DNA of 64,000 bases from Colwellia piezophila ATCC BAA-637 (lineage in GTDB: Bacteria > Pseudomonadota > Gammaproteobacteria > Enterobacterales > Alteromonadaceae): assembly GCF_000378625.1 (NCBI RefSeq), contig NZ_KB905161.1, forward strand, positions 244,244 through 308,243. Reading direction: 5' to 3'. The notes beneath the pieces were generated by a model. The model saw only the letters and a list, made by a program, of their open reading frames with translations. It ran no database searches and was not told the DNA's origin. A program made the position numbers and the translations under genes. Of the stretch, positions 19,960 to 30,026 are shown in pieces (the first letter of the stretch is position 1; each line of letters opens with the position of its first letter).

Positions 19960-21477
19960 TTAATGGTTAAAACTTACTGTAAACGCTTGTGTCTTAACCA
20001 AGGTAATCATGGCGTCGATGTCAGGCTTCAATAGTCTATCTTCTTCAAGCTTAGCTACTTTGGCTCTGATCACTTGGTGGTTAAGTTCAATAAGTTCTGA
20101 GCATTTATTAGGACGTCTAAATTCGATAGCTTGAGCCGCATACATTAACTCGATAGCCAGTATCTTTTCTAAATTACCTAAGATTTGATTTAATTGTCTG
20201 CCCGAAATACTACCCATAGAGACATGATCTTCCTGACCCATAGAGGTAGGTACACTATCAGCCGAGGGTGGGAAACAAAGCGACTTATTTTCTGTGACCA
20301 GTGAAGCTGTGGTATATTGCGGGATCATCATGCCTGAGTTTAAGCCACCGGCAGAAGTCAATAATCTCGGTAAACCGTGTATACCTTCTAATAATAAGTA
20401 ACAACGTCTGTCTGAAATATTGCCCAATTCTGATGCGGCAATCGAAGCATAATCAAGCACCATAGCCAGTGGTTGACCATGGAAATTACCGCCAGAAATC
20501 GCTTCTTCGCTACTGATAATAATAGGGTTATCAGTGACAGAGTTCATTTCAATTTCAACTAACTCTTCTAAGTGATAATAGGCATTACGTGATGCGCCAT
20601 GCACTTGTGGAATACATCGTAATGAATAAGGGTCTTGTACACGGTCACATTCTGCATGATCTGCCATGTTTTGAGAATCTTTAAAGAAGTCTCTCATGCG
20701 CGCTGCAACAACAAGGTTACCTTTAAAGGCACGTACTTGATGTAGCTCATCTCTAAAGGGTGATTCACTGCCTTGCATGCCTTCGATACTCATGGCACCC
20801 GTCATATCTGCTAGGTCTAATAAGTAACGCATTTTAGTTAACGCGGTGATGCCATGAGATAATATAAATTGGGTGCCGTTAATTAATGCCAAGCCTTCTT
20901 TTGCCTGCAGCTCCATAATATCTAAACCATGTTCGCGAAGTAGCGGTGCTGCCGCGACAATTTTGTCGTCTTGCCCCTCTTTACTTTGCCAAAACTCACC
21001 TTCATCCAGTAATGGTAAGAATAAATGAGAAAGTGGTGCTAAATCACCCGATGCACCTACTGAGCCTTGCTCTGGTACCACGGGGATCAAATCAAGTTTG
21101 ATAAACGCTAACATGCGCTCTATCACTGCAAGGCGAATACCTGAGAAACCTCGACTTAAAGCATGTACCTTAGTGATCAACATCAGCTTTGAAATAGATT
21201 TTTCGATTGGCTCACCGACACCGACGGCATGAGTGATAAGTAAATTCTTTTGCAATAAATTAGTATCTTCAGGTGAAATTTGTGTATCGCATAACGGGCC
21301 AAAACCGGTATTGATACCGTATACTGCTTTATCTGAAGCGGCCATTTTTTCTACTCTTTGGCGGCTTATATTGATTTTATCTATAGCTTCTTGGCAAAGT
21401 TCAGCTTTGATACTGCCATCAGCAATACCGTTGACAATATCAAGATTCAGGCGGTCAATACCGTATTTAAATGTCAT
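19960..21477 (-). CDS. hutH: Histidine ammonia-lyase
   Basis: The 505-residue protein has the MIO-cofactor motif GSVGASGDLAPLSH, where Ala-Ser-Gly cyclises to the catalytic prosthetic group. It also has GINTGFGPL, NGTQFILSHG, VTDNPIIIS, and SADSVPTSMGQEDHVSMGS. Length matches HutH. It catalyses the first step of histidine degradation, releasing ammonia and urocanate. It is first in the hutH-hutU operon. A LysR gene is divergent, with a 48-bp palindromic sequence in the 193-bp gap; no HutC operator is visible there. Confidence 0.97.
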   Translation of the reverse strand: MTFKYGIDRLNLDIVNGIADGSIKAELCQEAIDKINISRQRVEKMAASDKAVYGINTGFGPLCDTQISPEDTNLLQKNLLITHAVGVGEPIEKSISKLMLITKVHALSRGFSGIRLAVIERMLAFIKLDLIPVVPEQGSVGASGDLAPLSHLFLPLLDEGEFWQSKEGQDDKIVAAAPLLREHGLDIMELQAKEGLALINGTQFILSHGITALTKMRYLLDLADMTGAMSIEGMQGSESPFRDELHQVRAFKGNLVVAARMRDFFKDSQNMADHAECDRVQDPYSLRCIPQVHGASRNAYYHLEELVEIEMNSVTDNPIIISSEEAISGGNFHGQPLAMVLDYASIAASELGNISDRRCYLLLEGIHGLPRLLTSAGGLNSGMMIPQYTTASLVTENKSLCFPPSADSVPTSMGQEDHVSMGSISGRQLNQILGNLEKILAIELMYAAQAIEFRRPNKCSELIELNHQVIRAKVAKLEEDRLLKPDIDAMITLVKTQAFTVSFNH

Positions 21478-21506
21478 CTTAATGCTCCTAATTATTTAGT
21501 TGTGTT

Positions 21507-21554
21507 ATACCATTCCGTATAAAGAAGTAACCTCTTTCTTATACGGATTGGTAT
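21507..21554. repeat. Inverted repeat between hutH and the LysR gene
   Basis: ATACCATTCCGTATAAAGAA is mirrored by TTCTTATACGGATTGGTAT across a short loop, forming a stem of about 20 bp with few mismatches. Its ATACCA ends resemble the termini of the MITE-like elements elsewhere in the window. It may be a remnant of such an element, a hutH leader hairpin, or both. Confidence 0.6.
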
Positions 21555-21670
21555 TATCTAGCATAAACGCTATTCATATATTTATATTAACTTGCTCTCA
21601 ATGTTTTATAAATACATAATAATCGTTATTCATTCCGGTTTTACCGAACTTATAGAAAGGACTAAAAACT

Positions 21671-22570
21671 ATGCAAGTTCATGACGTAGATTTACGTTTA
21701 CTGAGAATATTCGTCGCGATTGTCGAGTGTGGCGGTTTATCCGCGGCAGAGTCTCGATTAAATATAGGTCGTTCTACCATAAGTTCCCATTTATCGGACT
21801 TAGAAGTACGTTTAGGCATTAAATTATGTAAACGCGGCAGAAGTGGTTTTGAGATAACAGAGTCTGGGCGCGTAACTTATCAAGCATCACTCGAATTACT
21901 ACAACAATGTGAAGCTTTTGCCAGTACCGTGGCCAGCTCTAAAAATGAACTTTCTGGTCGAGTAACTATTGCTACCATAGATACTTTGGTTAATGATCCT
22001 CGTTGCGGTGTTGCCCGTGTTATTTCAGCATTAAAGGCAAAAGGGGATAACCTTCAATTTGATATTAATGTTTGTGAAGCACGTGAAGTAGAAACATCAG
22101 TGGCTAATGGTCGCTCGTTAGTTGGCATAGGGGTTAGTCGTCATCATCTACGCGGCTTAGATTATTACCCCTTACACAATGAAACTAACTATTTATATTG
22201 CGGGCAGGGGCACCCTTTGTTTGACTGCAAACCGTCCTCAGTAAATAAATTACTGGAAGCCGCTGAAATGATCACCAGTAACTATATGCGTGACAAAGAA
22301 GTAAGAAACGATGGTTTAAATTACCAAAACAGTGCTACTGCCTATCATGACGAAGGCATAGCTCATCTAATATTATCAGGTGCGTTTATCGGTTATTTAC
22401 CCGAACATTATGCGAATTATTGGCTTGATAAGGGCTTATTTAAATCGATTCTGCCGGAAAAGTACTCTTATCAAATTCCAATTATGTTGATTTCTACAAA
22501 AAACAACATCGTCTCACCGTTGGCAAATGCGCTGATCGAAGAAATTAAACGCTGTCATTCTTTTGGCTAA
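21671..22570 (+). CDS. LysR-family transcriptional regulator
   Basis: The 299-residue protein starts with a LysR winged helix (VDLRLLRIFVAIVECGGLSAAESRLNIGRSTISSHLSDLEVRLG). A periplasmic-binding-protein-like effector domain follows. The RBS GAAAGG precedes the ATG. It is divergent from hutH-hutU and overlaps the convergent dusC by 4 bp. LysR regulators usually act on the neighbouring divergent operon, so control of hutHU is a reasonable inference. That would make two regulators (HutC and this one) for the pathway. The effector is unknown. Confidence 0.88.
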   Translation: MQVHDVDLRLLRIFVAIVECGGLSAAESRLNIGRSTISSHLSDLEVRLGIKLCKRGRSGFEITESGRVTYQASLELLQQCEAFASTVASSKNELSGRVTIATIDTLVNDPRCGVARVISALKAKGDNLQFDINVCEAREVETSVANGRSLVGIGVSRHHLRGLDYYPLHNETNYLYCGQGHPLFDCKPSSVNKLLEAAEMITSNYMRDKEVRNDGLNYQNSATAYHDEGIAHLILSGAFIGYLPEHYANYWLDKGLFKSILPEKYSYQIPIMLISTKNNIVSPLANALIEEIKRCHSFG

Positions 22571-23499
22571 AACGCAGCTTTAATCTCTTCGGCCGTTTTT
22601 AATCGTCGAATTTCTAAAAATAATTCATCTGCTTCTTGATAATGATTTTTTAAATATTTCAGCCACTGCTTGATACGATTACAGTAATACTTACTTTTGT
22701 CGCCGTGAGTTTCAAATTCTGTATAGGCAGATAATATAGCCAATACTTCCAACCACGGCATAATTTTGCTTTCTTGTTTAATGACCTGCCCTAGGTTCGG
22801 AATAGTCAGTGCACCACGGCCAACCATAATATCAGTACAACCAGAAACTTCTCGACAGTTAATGGCATCCTCTAAATTCCAAATTTCACCATTAGCGATA
22901 ACGGGAATATTAATGGCATTTTTAATTTTAGCAATCCAATGCCAATGTGCCGGTGGTTTGTAACCTTCTACTTTAGTACGGGCATGTACCGTAAGTTCAT
23001 TGGCTCCTGCAGCCTCAACCGCTTGCGCATTTTCTATGGCGAGGGTCTTATCTTCATAACCCAAACGAATTTTAGCACTGACAATGGTGTCACTAGGTAC
23101 CGCATCTTTAACGGCTTTTATTATTTGATAAAGATTTTCAGGATCTTTTAATAAGATAGATCCGCCACGACTTTTATTCACTGTTTTAGAAGGACAGCCA
23201 AAGTTTAAATCGATGCCACTTGAACCAAGCTCAATCACTTTAGCGGCATTTTCAGCCATATACTCAGGGTATTGTCCCAATAACTGCACACGAACAGGTG
23301 TGCCCGATTTAGTGCGGCTACCGTAAACGTCAGCATTAATTAACTCTGGGCAGTAACGATGGAAAACACGATCGGGAAGCACTTGGTCAACCACACGAAT
23401 AAACTCAGTGACACAGAGATCATAACTACCTACTTGGGTAAGTAAGTCACGCATTCTGTAATCTAAAACGCCTTCCATAGGCGCAAGTACTACTCGCAT
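22567..23499 (-). CDS. dusC: tRNA-dihydrouridine(16) synthase
   Basis: The 310-residue FMN enzyme begins MRVVLAPMEGVLDYRMRDLL. It has the catalytic-Cys motif LNFGCPSKTVNKSRGG near residue 98, HARTKVEGYKPPAHW, and GEIWNLEDA followed by MVGRGAL. These match DusC rather than DusA or DusB. It reduces U16 in tRNA D-loops. Its start overlaps the stop of the upstream membrane-protein gene as TAATG, so the two are probably translationally coupled. Confidence 0.93.
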   Translation of the reverse strand: MRVVLAPMEGVLDYRMRDLLTQVGSYDLCVTEFIRVVDQVLPDRVFHRYCPELINADVYGSRTKSGTPVRVQLLGQYPEYMAENAAKVIELGSSGIDLNFGCPSKTVNKSRGGSILLKDPENLYQIIKAVKDAVPSDTIVSAKIRLGYEDKTLAIENAQAVEAAGANELTVHARTKVEGYKPPAHWHWIAKIKNAINIPVIANGEIWNLEDAINCREVSGCTDIMVGRGALTIPNLGQVIKQESKIMPWLEVLAILSAYTEFETHGDKSKYYCNRIKQWLKYLKNHYQEADELFLEIRRLKTAEEIKAAF

Positions 23500-23801
23500 T
23501 AGGATGAAATGCTTTTATCAGGTTTAGAGTTAGGTTTAGCGTTAGATTGCGATTTTTGCGGCGTGTGACTTGACCGAACTCGAGTGACTATATTAATGAA
23601 CATAAAATAAAAAATTAAGGTTGCAGACGCTACCGATAAATGAATAAATATTGTCGATGGCTGAAAAGTTTCTTGCCAAAAAAAGACCGGCCCTGAGTAA
23701 GTGACATAGAAAAGGTCTAAAATAGTGACATGCGCCCAAACGACAATAAATAGCAGTTTAGCTTGATGGCGAGTAATAAATTTTATTGGCAGTAAATTCA
23801 A
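23499..23801 (-). CDS. Small membrane protein of unknown function
   Basis: A 100-residue protein with two hydrophobic segments (about residues 15-35 and 50-72). It ends in a polar tail rich in Ser, Lys and Pro. It is not recognised as a known family. It is coupled to dusC by a TAATG overlap. Confidence 0.6.
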   Translation of the reverse strand: MNLLPIKFITRHQAKLLFIVVWAHVTILDLFYVTYSGPVFFWQETFQPSTIFIHLSVASATLIFYFMFINIVTRVRSSHTPQKSQSNAKPNSKPDKSISS

Positions 23802-23871
23802 AAGTGGGCTCTTTAATAAATAACGGCGCTAGTATATCAAAAGTACTGCTTGCGTGTAGCATAAGAATCAC

Positions 23872-24798
23872 TTAGCTATTATCACCTTGCTCAAGCCAGT
23901 TGAGTAAATCATCATACACAAATGCATAGTTTAACTTTGTTTGTACCTTGCTACCTGATACGACCTTAGGCTCACTTGCTGATATTAAATCGTTCTGTTC
24001 AAAAATAGGTGTTGGTAGCTTTAAAGCGCTTGCGGCAGCTTGGTAATATTGCTTTTTAGTAACTTGTGTTGAACTAACACCGTTAAAAATACCGCCACAG
24101 AGCTGACTTCGTAATATTGCTTGAATAAGACCGACAGCATCTTGTTGATGAATTAAATTAACAATGGCCTGTGGGTTTTTCAACATTCGGCCATTGAGCA
24201 AAAACTTACCTGGATGGCGGTTGGGTCCAACTAATCCCGATAGCCTAATTACATAGCCATTTCGTTTAATTAACTCATCATTAGCATCCGCTAAGCGCGA
24301 GTCATTGAAGCTTAGTACTGCCTGTTCTGCTTGGTTAAGTAGCGAGACTTTATCTGCGGATAAATCCAAGGTAATGTCTTCATCTACTTGTCCTGATAAG
24401 CCATTATAAATAGCAGTACTGCTCAGTAAGATGATTTTTTCAACTCCAGGATTGGCTGCTGCGGCTATGACTAGCTGCTGTACTTTTTCTGCATAATCAA
24501 GTCGACCTTGCCGAAATTGTGGCGTAATGGCGATAACTAAACAGGGGTGATTAAAAACCGGGTGACTATTCAACCGCGCTTGCTCGGTTGGTAAGCATAA
24601 TACTTCAGCGGTAAGGCCTGCATTTGTTAACTGCTCAACATTTTCAGCATTACTGCGGGTTGCGAGTACTTCGACATTTTGTTGTTTTAATTGCTGTGCT
24701 AAAGCACTGCCTAACCAACCACAACCGACTATGCCAACGGAAGCGTTAACTGAGCCGTCAACTGGATTATCTACAGAATTAATTGCTTTATCGATCAT
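23872..24798 (-). CDS. NAD(P)-binding epimerase-like protein (YeeZ-type SDR)
   Basis: The 308-residue protein has an N-terminal Rossmann motif GIVGCGWLGSALAQQL. LSSTAIYNGLSGQVDED and VIRLSGLVGPNRHPGKFL follow the extended short-chain dehydrogenase pattern of the YeeZ family. The usual YxxxK catalytic pair of extended SDRs is not obvious, so the reaction is unknown. Its ATG overlaps the stop of the upstream exported protein gene (TAATG). Confidence 0.75.
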   Translation of the reverse strand: MIDKAINSVDNPVDGSVNASVGIVGCGWLGSALAQQLKQQNVEVLATRSNAENVEQLTNAGLTAEVLCLPTEQARLNSHPVFNHPCLVIAITPQFRQGRLDYAEKVQQLVIAAAANPGVEKIILLSSTAIYNGLSGQVDEDITLDLSADKVSLLNQAEQAVLSFNDSRLADANDELIKRNGYVIRLSGLVGPNRHPGKFLLNGRMLKNPQAIVNLIHQQDAVGLIQAILRSQLCGGIFNGVSSTQVTKKQYYQAAASALKLPTPIFEQNDLISASEPKVVSGSKVQTKLNYAFVYDDLLNWLEQGDNS

Positions 24799-25298
24799 TA
24801 ATTTTTGCTCTTTTCATAAGATTTAATTTGCTTAACTAGTGCTTTAGCTAAGCCATTAGGCATAGGAATTGATAAGTTGTATTGAGAAATTTTCCAGCCT
24901 TGAGCGGTTTTTATTAATACTCCTGAGCCACGACAAGTCCCGTAACTTTCGCTAAATAATAATTCATCAAAAAAGGCAACCTGCCCTGGTTGAATCAAAT
25001 TAATGTTTCGCTCTGTAGGTGTGTAAAGCCAACCAGTACCTTTGGAAAAATAGGGTTCAACAAAAGCCTTAAACTGCTCTTTGCTCCAGCGTTCACTCGC
25101 AGCAGTCCCCAAAAAAATAGCGTCATCGCTCAGTAAATCAAAATAAGGCTTCGCTTGGGCATCCGCCGCTGCTTGATGAAAGCTATTTAATGCCTGCTCT
25201 ATACTTTGTTGTTCACTCGCTGCACTACTGACAAAACTCAGCAATCCAGACGTTAGTCCAAAAATTAACGTTATAACTGACAAGGTGTGTTTTCTCAT
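24798..25298 (-). CDS. Exported NTF2/SnoaL-like domain protein
   Basis: The 166-residue protein has a signal peptide (about residues 1-27, cleavage after VSSAA). A cone-shaped NTF2-like domain follows: EQALNSFHQAAADAQAKPYFDLLSDDAIFLG, then WSKEQFKAFVEPYF. It is probably periplasmic. Members bind small ligands or act as enzymes; no specific function can be assigned. It is translationally coupled to the downstream YeeZ-like gene. Confidence 0.72.
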   Translation of the reverse strand: MRKHTLSVITLIFGLTSGLLSFVSSAASEQQSIEQALNSFHQAAADAQAKPYFDLLSDDAIFLGTAASERWSKEQFKAFVEPYFSKGTGWLYTPTERNINLIQPGQVAFFDELLFSESYGTCRGSGVLIKTAQGWKISQYNLSIPMPNGLAKALVKQIKSYEKSKN

Positions 25299-25377
25299 AA
25301 CTTTCTCACTTTAATGTTCCCGACTTATGTTCTGGCTTATGTTCAGGCTTAGGTACTAGGTAATGTTCGAGTTTATT

Positions 25378-26274
25378 TTACTGTTTAGGCGCTAAAACAG
25401 CATAACTACCGGTAAAGGTAGCCGCAACCTTGTCACCATTATACAGGTGAACGGTTAAGGCCATACGGGAATTTTTACCGCGCTTTAATCGACTGAAGTC
25501 ACCTGATACTGAATTAGCATGAACTTTTGCATAACCAAGCCCTGTTATCGGCGCATGATACTCGATATCCGCTTTCGCTAAAACAATGTCGCCTTTAAGT
25601 TGCTGACGCTGCAATTGCAAATACACCCAACCCCAACCAGATAAAGTGGCCAAGGTATAAATGCTGCCAGCAAACATAGTGTTATGTAGATTTTTATTAA
25701 AGCTATCATCACAATGGGTGATAAGTTCTTCACCATCAAAATAACTAATTGAAATGTTCATCGCTTTGCTCAGCGGAATGGTGTCATGCCAAGTAGTTTG
25801 CAAAGCATTGGATAATTGTTGTTGGTGATTATCGCAAGGAGTTAATACTTTACTCATAGAAAAATGGTTAATTTCATCAAACAATAGATGCGAAAAACCA
25901 TGAGAGACGTAACCGAGACGCTGATAAAAGGCGAGCGCATTTTCTCGTGCATTCAAAGTGATCTTAGTGATGCCCAATTTCCGTGCTTGATGCTCTAAAG
26001 ATTTCATTATTTGCTGGCCTAGCCCTTGGCCTTGGGCTTCAGCACTTACCGCCATAAAGCGAATTTGAGCAGAAAACTGATCAGACTGTTCTAGTCGCCC
26101 AACAGCCAACACGTTATTATTTTCATCGAAAATCATACGGTGAAAGCTTGCTTGCTCTAAGTTATCACGTTCACTACCCAGCGGCTGGTTCCAAGGCTGA
26201 CGCAGTATTTGCCAACGGAGTTGGTAGTATTGTTCAAACTCTACCGCGTTTTTTGGTGACCTACAGACATTCAT
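25378..26274 (-). CDS. Bifunctional GNAT acetyltransferase / hotdog thioesterase (YiiD-like)
   Basis: A 298-residue fusion. Residues about 1-145 form a GNAT domain (AVSAEAQGQGLGQQIMKSLE, LNARENALAFYQRLGY). Residues about 150-298 form a YiiD-C hotdog thioesterase domain (HNTMFAGSIYTLATLSGWGWVYL, KADIEYHAPITG). This matches the E. coli YiiD architecture. The physiological substrate is unknown. It is divergent from the spermidine-synthase-like gene with a 40-bp gap. Confidence 0.85.
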   Translation of the reverse strand: MNVCRSPKNAVEFEQYYQLRWQILRQPWNQPLGSERDNLEQASFHRMIFDENNNVLAVGRLEQSDQFSAQIRFMAVSAEAQGQGLGQQIMKSLEHQARKLGITKITLNARENALAFYQRLGYVSHGFSHLLFDEINHFSMSKVLTPCDNHQQQLSNALQTTWHDTIPLSKAMNISISYFDGEELITHCDDSFNKNLHNTMFAGSIYTLATLSGWGWVYLQLQRQQLKGDIVLAKADIEYHAPITGLGYAKVHANSVSGDFSRLKRGKNSRMALTVHLYNGDKVAATFTGSYAVLAPKQ

Positions 26275-26314
26275 TGGCTATTCTTACGCTTATTTATTAG
26301 ATTTAGGATGGCTT

Positions 26315-27076
26315 ATGCAGTTAGCAAAACATTTAGCCCAAGGTCGGTTAGTGTATTTAAGCCAACAACAAGATGCAATAACGGTCAGTGAAAACAACTA
26401 TTATCGTTGGATGGCATTTAGTGACGTAGTGCAAAGTGTTATGCACAGACGTAAGCCTTGGCAATTAACCCTACCCCATCAAATTGCCTTGATGTTACCA
26501 CTACTTTTCTTTCGACCAACACGCATCATTGAATTGGGTTTAGGCGGTGGTAATCTTACTCGATTTTTACAACATTTATCACCCGAGGTTATGTTAACCA
26601 CTATCGAGCACAGTCAGTGTGTTATCGATAGCTTCGAGCAGTACTTCAACCCAGAACATGCTGAGCTAGACATCGTCTGTGCTGATGGTATGACCTGGTT
26701 AGCAGAGAGAAATTCTGTTGAACTTGATTGGATAATCTGTGATGTTTATCAATCACAAGAGTTTGGCTTTGATGCCATAGTAAAGCAGCTAGAAACATTA
26801 ACCAGTTGCTTAAACTCACAAGCTTGCTTAGCAATTAACTTACCTGACATTAGTGATAACGACATTAACTTATGTTTAACGATATTGCAGCAATTACAGC
26901 CAAGTCACCATATTAGTTATTTTAACATTCCAAATTACCTAAATATTGTTATTCATTTAACACCAAAAGATTGGCCACTGCATCGGTTAATAAAGCGTAA
27001 TAAGCACAGTTATCTACCGCAAGTAACTTTACAGCGTTGGCGAAAATTTTGGCGACATGGTCAACAACTTAATTAG
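26315..27076 (+). CDS. Spermidine synthase-fold SAM-binding protein
   Basis: The 253-residue protein has a class I Rossmann methyltransferase motif, RIIELGLGGGNLTRFL (about 73-88). TTIEHSQCVIDSFEQYF and DWIICDVYQSQ follow as in the SpeE fold. The spermidine-synthase catalytic region is not obviously complete, so it may be a methyltransferase or aminopropyltransferase relative. An inverted repeat terminator follows. Confidence 0.72.
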   Translation: MQLAKHLAQGRLVYLSQQQDAITVSENNYYRWMAFSDVVQSVMHRRKPWQLTLPHQIALMLPLLFFRPTRIIELGLGGGNLTRFLQHLSPEVMLTTIEHSQCVIDSFEQYFNPEHAELDIVCADGMTWLAERNSVELDWIICDVYQSQEFGFDAIVKQLETLTSCLNSQACLAINLPDISDNDINLCLTILQQLQPSHHISYFNIPNYLNIVIHLTPKDWPLHRLIKRNKHSYLPQVTLQRWRKFWRHGQQLN

Positions 27077-27123
27077 CTCACCAGTGAATGTTCAATAAAC
27101 ATAACTTAATATTAGCGCAATAA

Positions 27124-27161
27124 AAAAGCGACTGATTGTAAATAAACAATGAGTCGCTTTT
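27124..27161 (+). terminator. Terminator after the SpeE-like gene
   Basis: AAAAGCGACT and AGTCGCTTTT form a perfect 10-bp stem around an 18-nt loop, ending in a T-run. It could serve both strands. Confidence 0.7.
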
Positions 27162-27203
27162 ATTTATATAGCGTAGTTCGATGAACTTCCTAGTGACTGA
27201 TCA

Positions 27204-27713
27204 CTAGAAATGGTAACGAATACCTAAATTACTCATTACTTCAAAATCAGTACTGCTATCGCGGTTAGTTTGCTCTTTAACAAAGTTGATAGTTGGCGCA
27301 AGTGATGCGTAAACTGACCACTTAGGGGCAAATTTCCAATCAGCTCCTGCGGGTACACGGATAACAGTGCCTTCTTTTATAGAATTACCATCATTCCATG
27401 CGTAACCAAGACCACCGGCAGCATAAAATTTTAATGGCCGTTTTGAAAAGAACTTACTTTGCGGCAATAAGTTATAGTGCCAAAAAGCAAGATCAACACC
27501 AGCGCCATCAGCACCAACGATAAACTCAATCGAGTTACCAAACTGCACATTAACACTTAAACCGTAATCACTGGCAATAGCAACTTTAACCCCTGAATTA
27601 AAATCACTCATTGATGGTGATGAAAATTCTCCTGGGATATCGGATTCTGCATTTGCTATCGACGTTAATGCTAACGAGCTTACAAAACCTAAAACAGTTA
27701 ATAATTTTTTCAC
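27204..27713 (-). CDS. Predicted outer-membrane or periplasmic protein
   Basis: The chosen start is a GTG at 27713 with AGGAAGAATGAG upstream, giving VKKLLTVLGFVSSLALTSIANA as a clean signal peptide and a 169-residue precursor. A longer frame to 27806 would run through the fusA terminator. The mature part alternates beta-strand-like segments (VKVAIASDYGLSVNVQFG, KFYAAGGLGYAWND, WSVYASLAPTINF) and ends LGIRYHF. This is typical of a small outer-membrane barrel with a terminal Phe. Function is unknown. Confidence 0.7.
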   Translation of the reverse strand: MKKLLTVLGFVSSLALTSIANAESDIPGEFSSPSMSDFNSGVKVAIASDYGLSVNVQFGNSIEFIVGADGAGVDLAFWHYNLLPQSKFFSKRPLKFYAAGGLGYAWNDGNSIKEGTVIRVPAGADWKFAPKWSVYASLAPTINFVKEQTNRDSSTDFEVMSNLGIRYHF

Positions 27714-27770
27714 GATCTCATTCTTCCTTAATAAAGATAATAATTTATTTTTAGATAAATATAGCAATAA

Positions 27771-27796
27771 AAAAGGATGCCGAGGCATCCTTTTTT
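27771..27796. terminator. Bidirectional terminator after fusA
   Basis: AAAAAGGATGC and GCATCCTTTTTT form a GC-containing stem with A- and T-runs on both sides. It lies 40 bp beyond the fusA stop. Confidence 0.85.
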
Positions 27797-27836
27797 GTAT
27801 TAACACTTATTTTAATTAAAAGGCGTTAATTATTTT

Positions 27837-29942
27837 CTATTTTCTAGCGGCATCTTTAATTACTTTAGCTGCTTTAACTTCAGCAATTACTACTTCAGAT
27901 ACGTTACTAGGACAAGGCATGTAGTGAGAGAACTCCATAGAGAATTGACCACGACCTGATGTCATTGTACGTAATGTTCCGATGTAACCGAACATTTCTG
28001 AAAGCGGTACGTCAGCTTTAATACGTACACCAGAAACACCAGCAAGTTGATCTTTGATCATGCCACGACGACGGTTTAAATCACCAATAACATCACCAAC
28101 GTGATCATCAGGCGTAAACACATCAACTTTCATGATAGGTTCAATTAACTGGGCACCAGCTTTTGGAATTGACTGACGGAAAGCACCACGAGCAGCAAGT
28201 TCAAATGCAACAGCAGATGAATCGACCGCATGGAAACCACCATCATATAATTCAATTTCAACGTCTAATACAGGGAAACCGGCAAGAACACCAGTATCCA
28301 TCATGCCTTTGAAGCCTTTCTCGATTGCCGGGAAGAATTCTTTAGGTACATTACCACCAACAACTTTTGAGGTGAATACGAAACCAGTACCAGGTTCGCC
28401 GGGCTTGATACGGTAATCAATTTTACCGAACTGACCAGAACCACCAGATTGTTTCTTATGGGTATAAGAATCTTCAATCTCTTGCGTGATTGTTTCACGG
28501 TATGCAACTTGTGGCTTACCAACTTCTAATTCAACACCGTAGGTACGTTTTAGAATATCTACTTTGATATCTAGGTGAAGTTCACCCATACCAGATAAAA
28601 TCGTTTCACCTGAATCTTGATCAGTTTCAACTTTAAAAGTAGGATCTTCTGCAACCATTTTACCGATAGCAATACCCATTTTCTCAGTTGAACCTTTATC
28701 TTTTGGTGTTACAGAAATTGAAATTACCGGCTTAGGGAATACCATAGCTTCTAAGATGATTGGGTTCTTAGGATCACATAAGGTGTGACCTGTCTGAACG
28801 TTACCTTTCATACCAACAATTGCGATGATATCACCGGCTTGTGCTGAAGTAAGTTCAGTACGATCTTCAGCTTGCATTTCACACATACGGCCAACACGCT
28901 CAGTTTTTCCTGTGAACGAGTTAAGAATTGTATCGCCTTTCTTCAATGTACCTGAATAGATACGTACGAAAGTTAATGTACCAAAACGGTCATCAGTGAT
29001 TTTGAATGCTAACGCTTTGAATGTTTCTTCTACAGAAACGATTGCGTACTCACCATTAGGCTCACCTTCTTCATCAGTAAGTGGTTGAGGATCAACATCT
29101 GTAGGTGAAGGCAAGTAATCAACAACAGCATCAAGAATTAATTGAATACCTTTGTTTTTAAATGCAGATGCACCGTAAGTTGGGAAGAAAGTCATATCAC
29201 GAGTACCTTTACGGATACACGCTTTGATTTGTTCTGTAGTAGGAACCATTTCCCCTTCTAAGAACTCCATCAACATGTCTTCATCAACTTCTAAAGCTGT
29301 TTCAATTAACTTCACACGGTACTCAGCAGCTTTTTCTACCATATCTGCTGGAATATCGGTGATTTCATAGTTTTCAGGTTCGCCAGAGTCATCCCAGATG
29401 TAAGCTTTTTCAGATAGTAAATCAACTAAACCAACAAAATCATCTTCTTCACCAATTGGCAAAGTCATAATAAGTGGGTTAGCACCTAATACGTCTTTAA
29501 CTTGCTTACAAACACGGTAGAAATCAGCGCCTAAACGGTCAAGTTTGTTAACCATGATGATACGAGCAACTTCTGAATCGTTCGCGTAACGCCAGTTAGT
29601 TTCTGATTGTGGCTCAACACCACCGCTACCACAGAAAACGCCAATGCCGCCATCAAGAACTTTTAATGAACGGTAAACTTCTACCGTAAAATCAACGTGA
29701 CCAGGAGTATCGATAACGTTAAAACGGTGATCTTTCCAGAAACAAGTAACAGCAGCAGACTGGATAGTAATACCGCGCTCAGCTTCTTGTACCATGAAGT
29801 CAGTTGTTGACTCGCCGTCATGTACTTCACCAGTTTTATGAATTTGACCGGTTAATTTAAGGATACGTTCAGTTGTTGTGGTTTTACCCGCATCAACGTG
29901 AGCGAAAATACCAATGTTTCTGTATTTGGATAAATCTGCCAT
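27837..29942 (-). CDS. fusA: Translation elongation factor G, stand-alone paralogue
   Basis: The 701-residue GTPase has P-loop [10 protein letters not shown], switch [11 protein letters not shown] and NKLD. Domains II-V follow ([39 protein letters not shown]). The gene is not next to rpsL, rpsG or tuf, and its residues differ from the usual str-operon enzyme (for example [20 protein letters not shown]). It is therefore probably a second EF-G for translocation, ribosome recycling or stress. A 15-bp inverted repeat lies just before its start codon. Only a genome-wide view could prove that another fusA exists. Confidence 0.92.
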   Translation of the reverse strand: MADLSKYRNIGIFAHVDAGKTTTTERILKLTGQIHKTGEVHDGESTTDFMVQEAERGITIQSAAVTCFWKDHRFNVIDTPGHVDFTVEVYRSLKVLDGGIGVFCGSGGVEPQSETNWRYANDSEVARIIMVNKLDRLGADFYRVCKQVKDVLGANPLIMTLPIGEEDDFVGLVDLLSEKAYIWDDSGEPENYEITDIPADMVEKAAEYRVKLIETALEVDEDMLMEFLEGEMVPTTEQIKACIRKGTRDMTFFPTYGASAFKNKGIQLILDAVVDYLPSPTDVDPQPLTDEEGEPNGEYAIVSVEETFKALAFKITDDRFGTLTFVRIYSGTLKKGDTILNSFTGKTERVGRMCEMQAEDRTELTSAQAGDIIAIVGMKGNVQTGHTLCDPKNPIILEAMVFPKPVISISVTPKDKGSTEKMGIAIGKMVAEDPTFKVETDQDSGETILSGMGELHLDIKVDILKRTYGVELEVGKPQVAYRETITQEIEDSYTHKKQSGGSGQFGKIDYRIKPGEPGTGFVFTSKVVGGNVPKEFFPAIEKGFKGMMDTGVLAGFPVLDVEIELYDGGFHAVDSSAVAFELAARGAFRQSIPKAGAQLIEPIMKVDVFTPDDHVGDVIGDLNRRRGMIKDQLAGVSGVRIKADVPLSEMFGYIGTLRTMTSGRGQFSMEFSHYMPCPSNVSEVVIAEVKAAKVIKDAARK

Positions 29943-29969
29943 TACTTTACTCTATTTAGTTAATGTCTA

Positions 29970-30026
29970 TTCTGCTTTCTTATACTTATATAGTGCTATA
30001 AAAGTTATAACTATAAGAAAGCAGAA
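29970..30026 (-). promoter_or_regulatory. Long inverted repeat in the fusA 5' leader
   Basis: TTCTGCTTTCTTATA (29970-29984) is perfectly inverted at 30012-30026, with a 27-nt loop. It lies 27-84 nt before the fusA ATG. Upstream on the same strand, TATACT followed by CGCGCGC (about 30033-30047) looks like a -10 element with a GC-rich discriminator, as in growth-rate-controlled promoters. The hairpin would be in the mRNA leader. Confidence 0.55.
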
